This document shows, piece by piece, positions 52,101 through 61,100 of a stretch of 64,000 nucleotides of DNA. A program made the position numbers and the translations under genes. The notes beneath the pieces were generated by a model. The model saw nothing but the letters and a program-made list of their open reading frames with translations. It searched no databases and was not told the origin of the DNA. Each line of letters opens with the position of its first letter. The first letter of the stretch is position 1. The DNA is from Porites lobata (Eukaryota; Cnidaria; Anthozoa; Scleractinia; Poritidae), in contig CALNXK010000021.1 of NCBI GenBank assembly GCA_942486035.1, forward strand, positions 1,050,001-1,114,000, read 5' to 3'.

Positions 52101-55100
52101 CTGTGCTGTGGGTGTGCGGAATAAGGAGGTGGTGGTACAGAAGGTACATGATGGCCAGATGGATGAACACTGTTTGAAATATCAGTCTTTATGCCAGTCA
52201 ATGGTGCCACAGTATACCCAGACATTGAAATTCTCCTTGGTTTTACTGGTGGCACCAGTTGCCTGGTAGGTTCAGGAAGGGTGTCTACTTCAATAATCAT
52301 TTGTGAAGGCGTCTGAAGGGACTGAGTGCGATATGCTGCATAGCTTGTAACTGTTCTTTCAATGTCGGATATACACAAGTTCAAGTAGCCAAAATTGACT
52401 TGTTTAAGAGGATCGTATTCCAAAGCCTTGAGCACTAATGAAGCAGTGTAGAACACTATACCCTCTGTCTGCAAAGGTGAAACTGTTGGTCTGGGCTCAA
52501 AAAGATCTGGATGGTTACAGACCTGCAGAGAATAAACAATTTTATACGACTGTTAACAATACATATAGTACACATCCTGATAAGAAAAACAGTGTCCAAA
52601 ATTTTCACTGGGTCTGGGTTTGAGCGAAGTTACCCTTTAGGTCTCCAGGGAATGAAGTTCTACTCCCCCCATAAATGACATGTACATCACAGGGAAAACT
52701 CAAGAATTATATTCACTGAAACCCATTTATATGCCTCAGTGGAGCAAGTAACTGTGAGAGCAAACAGTCCAAAAGTGCTGAGAATTCCAAAGTCAATTTA
52801 AAAAAATTCATTTACTTTCTTAAGAAATAATAAGAATAAGAATAAGAATAAGGATAACAGTAAGAATAAGAATAATTAAAATTTGTGATGCGCCTTTTCC
52901 ATGCAAATATGATCAAAAGTGCGAAAGAAAAAAAGAAAGAAATACCGGTAATAACGCGATAAGAAATAAAGAAAGAATGAGATACCTTTCTTAGTTGCAT
53001 GAGAATGTTGATTACACTGAGAAAGTGGCCTGATTCCAAAGTTTCCTTTGTCCTGAAATACAATATTGGTGACTTAAACCTGAAGTAAGGCTGAAATAGT
53101 ATCAAAACACTTATCAAGAGATTCCCAAAGGCTCCTGTAAAGCTATGAGAACCCCTTCTTAATCTGAAATGAAAGACTTCTGGCCAGCAAAGTCCTGAGT
53201 TTACCTTAGCCCAAATGTTAATTGCCGCATTGACAGTATTACTAATACAGTAATTATTATTCTATTACAGTGTATGTAGCTACCGACAGGAACCACTAAC
53301 ACGTGATAGTGAGGTGCCATGGGTTTTATAGCAGCTTTTAATCTTGGCCATTGACTGCAAAACCAAAATTAATGGATAGAGAGTAACCTTGGACACAGAG
53401 CAGTTGGCCTTGTTAATCTAATGTGACTAACATGGAAGTGACATTTAATAAAGCCAACAAGTTCTACAGCATTAACTTAGCAGAAACTCAAAAAGTCCAG
53501 TTCGACAGTGAGAACAACAAACATTTTCATTCCAGTACTTACTTGGCTCTGGACATAAAGTCATCATAAAGGTAACGTTGCCTCTTTGATAACCGACATC
53601 TGACCAAGTGTTCATACTTCTTAGGCATTTGGGTTTCAACTTCTTGTTTTAGTCTCCTTAACAAAAACGGCCTAAGAACCTAAAACAACAATGTGTTATT
53701 AACTCTAACAAAAATATTTAAAACTAAGCAATCAACAACAACAGATGGCAAAAGTGATGATTTATTCTTGATGTACCTCTCGACAGGATCCACTAAATGT
53801 CTGTATTAATAGTAAACATCAGTGGGTTTTAAAAGAGTTTTTTGTTATTGGCCACTTGAAATTACCACATAGCAATAACGACTATGCAATATTGGATTGG
53901 GTGGCCAAGGTATATGTTACAGGTCAAAATTACATTCAGGTTAAATCAAATATTATTAAAAACTGAATTATTGGATAATGCAATCCCAGAGCTCTGATTG
54001 GCTTAGACATCATGGTATAGGAGCCATTATACCATTCTCTCCAAATATGGTAACTGTATACGTCTGCTCAAAATTAAAAGCAAGCTGAAAATCGGTTGTT
54101 TTTACAAGTGAAGTCGGGAGGAATTCTTGATATTTTGTGGCCGTTTTTAATAAAACAATTATTCCACTCGTTCTTGTTGGATATGAGATGATTACAGCCA
54201 TACCCCTAATTATTATTCATCACCTAAAGCCAAGAGACAAAGGAAATTGAGAATCAAACCGAAGCTAAAAATCTTTTACTGAACCTGAATATATTTTGAC
54301 CTGTAACATATTATATACTACGCTACAACGGCAATCCTTTCAAGTTTTTGGTACACTAGGTACTCACTTTGTGAAGTCTTTTGATGAGCCCCTCATTATA
54401 CTCTCTACTGCCTTCAATCATTCCTGAAAGGGGGTTGGAAAACCATTCTTTGAAGTCCTTATGTGACTGAAAAACATGGGGCATTAGAAAATGCATCAAA
54501 GACCACAGTTCCATCAAGCTGTTTTGTAAAGGTGTCCCAGTAAGGAGTAGTCGGCAGTGGCTGTTAAAGTTTAGCAGGTACTGCCATCTTTGGGACTTGA
54601 AGTTCTTGATGTTTTGGGCCTGCAAAATACAATGAGAAGCTCAGCTTTGAACAATAATATTATTTATGGTACCACCTTAACACAGCAACACAGTTAATTA
54701 TGAGGTCTGATGATGAACACACCTCATCAAGAATGAAGTACTTCCACTTCTTTCTTCTGAAGGCCTGATGATCTTGAATAACAAGCTTGTATGAAGTGAT
54801 GCACACATGGAATGCATTTGGTTTTGTCCAGCCCTGTTGAAACAAATTGAAGTGTCCCAAATGAATGGGATTTGGCCATTATTTTTTTCATTGCTCAGTT
54901 AAGGAGTTCTAACTCTTGCTAGGGTCAAACTTAGTGCTGCAAAACACAAACAGTTAAGAGCTAGCACTTAAAGAAGCACATGTTTTGTACACATAGAAAA
55001 ACAAAATGACAAGGCAACAGTATTAGAATCCTCTTGAATCTGTGCTTCCAAGATTTAAAAAAAACTCAAATTAGATGGCCATACAAAATGTCTAAAACAA

Positions 55101-58100
55101 CTTAAAACATGATCATTTTGCTTGCTTATCCTAATCTGCATATTACTTGACCTATTGACTTTGACATTTTGACATTGACATAATTGGACCTTGCAGGTTG
55201 TAGAAGTGCAGAAAAAAGAAAAGTCGAAGCCCTGACAGAAGACAAGACCAATGCACGCACCTGTCTCTTGGCCTTGCGTTCCTTTTGGCTGCCATAGTAA
55301 GTCAAGATTTTGAACCCAGGACACCATTTCTTAAACTCCAACTCCCAATTCAGCATGACAGATGTGGGAACAACAACAAGGTGAGGACCCCACATGCTCT
55401 TCTCACAAGCCAGGTGTGCAAGCAATGCTATTGTCTGGATTGTCTTACCCAATCCCATTTCATCTGCCAGAATGCCATTTAAGTGTTTCTCATGCATGGT
55501 TACCAGCCAGTCTAAGCCAATCAGTTGATATTCACGCAAGACACCACGCAGCAGAAATGGCACTTTGGTCTTGATCTGGGCAAAGAGGAAGAAAATGTTG
55601 CTAGTCCATTTATGGAGAGAGTTACGTGTGTTGTAGTGCTACCATTTGGGTTTGTGGTCTTCTGATGTGACCAACTTAGTAGTGTTAATCTAAGATCCAA
55701 CATGTTTGTCACGATCTACTTAGTACTTTACACCAGCACATGACTGTACTTTGTAAAGTTTTGGAAGAAGAAGGGTCACCTATAAAAAAATCCCTTACTC
55801 TTTCTTAGAAACAGCAGCAACAGCAAACTACCTTTAAAAAGACAACCTTTACCAGCAGAACAGTGTGTAACAAGCACGACAGGCACTTTCATAATCAATA
55901 CATTGGATAATTTTCTTCTGAATAACTCCTGAATAACTACGCCCCCTTAAGGATGGAATAAAAGCTAGATACTTACTTCAGTAGTCTCCAAGGTAAATCC
56001 TCGAGGTTGTAAGCTCTGTGCAGTTGCAGCTGCATCTGTCAGCTCTTGATCTGGATCAGAATCAGCACTCTACAAAACAATATTATTTCTTCATTATTGT
56101 ACCTATTATTGAAATACTTGGTTTTAAGATGAATAAAATGGTATTCATTACTTAGTGCATCATAAAAATTAGCAGGGGGCAATCACTCAGCATCTCCTTG
56201 ATAATACTAAGTAGAGATCACTACCTATACTACAGTTCAAAAATGCTATTTTCAACTCTTGCTCAAATCATGTCAAAGAGTATATTATGTCAGGTGATAA
56301 AAAATAGGTCATTAGATATAGCATAATGGTAAGTGGTAGAACAAGAATAATGATATTAAGGAAGCTATTATGTTCTTTTCAACAAGTTGCAACTTGATGA
56401 ATGGTGACAATGGTGACAATCAAGAACATACTGAGCAACCAATGTACTAAATTAAAGATGCTGAACTTTACATCATTGCCTTTATAAGTTCCAGATGCAT
56501 GCAGAAATCTAGTTGCTCTGATAACAGATACTGATACAAGTCTAGTTTTCAAAGATAACAGAACACACCTGTGATTCACTGGCTTTTTCCTGGTCTGTCT
56601 GAACAAGATACTCCATTCCCTCTTCATCACTCATTTCTGCAAATCAAGAAGACAATAATAATTATTAGAAACCACCAAAAAAATTTATTTGTAGACCAGT
56701 TCTGCAATTCCTACAGTACCTTCTTCAGATGATTCTTGTGAACTCTCCACATCACTCTGCATATCCGTTGACTCATTCTCAGCAGCACTATACATCTTCA
56801 TCAGCTCTTCAATCGGCATTTCACCTTGGTACATAAAAAGGCATCAATCCAATTAATAATCAACTAGGGACTTGTTTAATTCATTTTATTCCTTAGTAAC
56901 CATTGTCTGGAATTTTGGTAGTCCACGTGTGCATAGGTTGGATGCTAGTTGAACCTCAGAATGGATCTTAACTAAAACAACGAAACTGTATTCATACCTT
57001 CTTTCTGAAGGCTGTCAATCTCATTTTTATGGTCAGATTCTCCTTCCATCCTCTCCTCTTCTTCTAGAGTCTGTTCATCATCTTCCTCTGTACCTTCTTC
57101 AGTTACAACAAACTCTACATCTGCTTCAGCTGACTCACCTGTACCAACAGGTTTCCTACGATCAGCCACAAGAGAATAAAAAGTTTAAGATGCCACAATG
57201 ACAACAGCAACAAGAACATCAAAACATGAGCAGCACATTTTTACTGTACATTTCTTTGCCCTCACCACACCACTGATGTGGAAATGCCTGATTTCAGGTT
57301 TCAAGGAAGATGTAAACAAGGCATGACAAAATTGTCTTTCTCTTCTGAACTTGGATATGGTTCTTAGGAATTCAACTCCAGAAGAGTTGGCTTGCATTTG
57401 ATCAAGTAAGCAAGTTGAAATAATCACGATAGAGATTAAAAGAACACAAATTCGCTTTTTTAGCAACACTTTTGCTGCCGTTCCCATCATGGTATCGTAA
57501 TCTCCATATTAAGTGACAATAGGTTAGAAATAGCTCAGAGGTTCATTTTTAAAGGGAAACAGTGCACAGTACAAGAACAGCTAACTTAGGTTCAGGACTT
57601 CTAAGTTCTTGAACGTCCTGAAACATGACCTGTCTCTAAGTTGGATAATTTCCTCTGCATTAAAACCTTGAGGGTGCTTACAATGAACACAATTTGATTT
57701 ATGTCACCTGTTTGCTTCAAAAGCATTTACCTTGTGGATGACTTCTGTTTGTTCTTTGCTTCTTGTTCTTGTTCTTCATCATTGTTGCCCTCAACATCTA
57801 CTTCAATGTCGCTGTTATCACTTTCATTACTATGGCAAATACAAAAGAAAATGTGTCATGACAAAAGAAACTGTACCCTGTCAATGCTGCATTCGCTGGC
57901 CATGAGAACCATGGTTATAGAGGAAAACTTAAAGACCAAGCAAATGACCATAATATTGTATTAATTATTTTTGTGCGAGGAGCAGTTTGCTTGCTTTGGT
58001 TTTTGCAACCCACCAAATCTTACCTTGAAGCATCACTTTCAGCAGATGAATCATCATCATCATTATCACTTTCTTCAGTTCCACTTTCGTCACTCCTTTC

Positions 58101-61100
58101 CTCAAGTATCTCTGGAGGTAGGCTCTCCAAAAGTTTTTCCAAGGGGATTTCACTTTCTTGTCGCAGCATCTCCAGCTCTTTTTCTCTGGATTCAGACTGC
58201 TCCTGAGCTTCTTCCACATCAATTGTCTCCTCATCATCCAGTTCCTCAGCAGGCTCAAATTCACTATCACCACCTAAAAATGTTGTAAAAATCAGTCCAT
58301 TGCAGATGAGATCTTAGTTAGTGCCAGGGTTCAACTAGCCCCCTCCCGCCTCTTAGTGGCTTCTGTTGATTCACTTTAGTTTTTCCACAAAACCTTGGAG
58401 GCTGTTCATTTTGCTATCAGACATACTTTGAATTAATAACCAAAAAAGGATATCTCACGAAATACTAAAGGTTCCCACTGAACAATGCTCAGGAACCAGT
58501 TTTTCATTTCAGTGCTGAAAATAACAAGTAACTGTGACCAACAGATGTTTTTTTAAACTCAGCACAACTTTCACAAAAAAACAACAAACAACAATAGGAT
58601 TGATGACTAGTCAATTATAGGTGCCTGGAAAAAAGGACTACTTCGTCTGACAGGGGAGTGGAGGGCAAAGGTGGTGCAGTGGTCAATGTTGCCTAGGTTC
58701 AATTCCCAGTGCTTACACAATAGGTAGGTTGAGTTTGTTGTTGGTTCTCTCCTTTGCTCAGAGAGGTTCCCCAGGCACTCCGGTTTTCCCCTTCCCCAAA
58801 AAGCCAACATTTCCAAATTCCAATCCAATCTGGAAGGCAAGGACAAGTGCCTTGTGGGTAAAGAATTATGGTTTAAACTCATCACAAATAGATGAGCTTG
58901 GGAACTGGTGCCTTAAAGCTTACAGGTTAGCCGGGAGTCAGATGCCATAGCCGCAGGGAGGTTTCCATGGCAACCCTAGAACGCGAGAACCACCCAAACG
59001 AGCACCCACTAACCGGCACCATCACACTGAAAAAATCAGTGGACATAACTTACCTGAAAGGATACTTACCCTGCCAACCAAATGCAATAGAGGGAGGAGA
59101 GGGCTAAGGGCACTTTCCATTTGTCAGAACTGACTGGACAGACCAATCCAGTCACAAAGAGAATTTCACTTTTAATCAAAACTATCTAGCTAGATCAGTG
59201 AAATCCTAAATAGCATGCACGAAGGCGATAGTGTTTCAACAAAAACTCTTGGAAAAAAGCATTTTTCATTGTAAAAATGACTGGTCCATCTATGGTCTGG
59301 CCGGTCAGTTCTGACTTTTGGAAAGCGCCCTACGAATCTGCAATGACTTGCAATAGCTGAGCTTTTGATCTGCAAAGATCAGCTGATAACACTGCATGTG
59401 TAAAGCAATGAACCTTGAAACCCTGCAAAACCCCTGGAGGCCACCCCAAAGGTCATGTACGGCAGATGAGGAAGAGCACTGGCAGCATTTGCTCGAATTT
59501 AACTTTGCCTTAATGATATTTAGCCACATTACAATTACTAAGACCTACCTTCTGGTTTAGATGATACTGGAGAGGAAGGCCCAGTCGAGACACCTGATGC
59601 TGGACCACTGGAGGGTGGTGGTACAGCAAGGCTCTCTGCCAGCCAAGATGAATACTTCTCTGTTTGATCCACAATGAAGTTTAACTGCAAGTCAAGAGCT
59701 TTCTTTCTGTTCTCTTCTAATCTGCTTTGAACCTTGTACTGGACAACCTGTCAAGGGCAATAAAAAAAATGCTACCTAACATAAATCAGATATAGCCAAG
59801 TATGTTCAATGTTATGCTTTGAAATGTTGTGATTTAATTATGTGGTTTAAAATAATAATCCCTCATATTTGCTAAGGGAAAGCCCACGAAGTAGCATGAT
59901 TAACTTCACATTAATAATCCTTTTTCGAATCAAAAATTACAGCTGGATACAAAAATTAATGACACATTCATATAGGGTTAGCATTGACATAAAGTAAAAT
60001 ATTCAAAATTCTGGCAAGTTAGTGTTTGAAACTTGAAAATACACAATAGACAGAGCAATAACCAGGTCTTAATGTTGTTGGAATTTGTGAATATATTTAT
60101 TTCAGATAAAGGCTAAGCTTTTATTCAGGGATCATAGTGAACTCAAAACTGGACTGTTCAGGGCCTTGATGCTACTTTTCTGCCCTTTTCTCCCTCATTC
60201 TATGGTAAGTAACTATGTCCTATTCATTTTGCACTGAATTCTTTCTCAGTGCTGTTGGTGGATGCCACACACTAGGTTGCCATAGATACCTACTGACAGC
60301 TTAAATGTGCACGACTCCACCACTGTTGTAGGCACTTACCCCTACCCTCATCTTTTCTGGAATTTATACTTAGGCATAAAGGACTTACAAGCAAGCAGTT
60401 GACATAACAGACACAAACAGTAACCTTTTCAACAGAAGACCAAAATTGCTTGATTTCCTTTGATATGCTTGCAGCAATCTTTCTGAGACGAACTGATTCT
60501 TCCTTTTCAGCTTTTACTTCCTTGCTTTTCTGTTCCTGATGGTATTTTAGAACAGCTCTGGATATCTGCAAAAGTGATATATGTATACGTTGTAGTTCAA
60601 AATGAAGTCCAGGTTAAAATGGTTTCAACCTATAGTACCAGAAAAAAATAGTTGGGACACTTCCACCCAATGCTGCTTTTTTTACTTCTGGCCTGTCTAC
60701 TCGTCCTCCCAATGCTGTTTATCACAGTTAACTCACCAAATCTTGCACACCAACGCTGGGAGGGTAACAAGAGTAAAGACACTAAAGTGTCCCAAACATT
60801 TTGACTGAGACTGTAGGTTGATTCCCAATTTCCTTTGTCTCCTACACCCAACCATTCATGATTATTATTAGTGGTGGTAACACTTTGTTTAGTTTCGGAA
60901 AGTCATGCTTAATTCTTGACGTGATTATGAACCAAACCATAGCATGAAAAATGTTTTCTCTGACCTCTACAGTTAGACAAAACTGGTATCTCGCCATGCC
61001 TTGTTTAATTCCCGCTGTAAAAATCACTTTACAGCCAGAATCAGGACAGATTCATGCTATGTCAGGTTATATTATAAATTGTTTGTACGGATTGTTTGCC

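Noticed and set aside
51665..52170. Overlapping frames on both strands opposite or beside exon 15
   Set aside because: Out of frame with a well-supported conserved exon.
58671..58710. Possible tRNA gene
   Set aside because: A and B box motifs are present but no cloverleaf; the body is that of a SINE.
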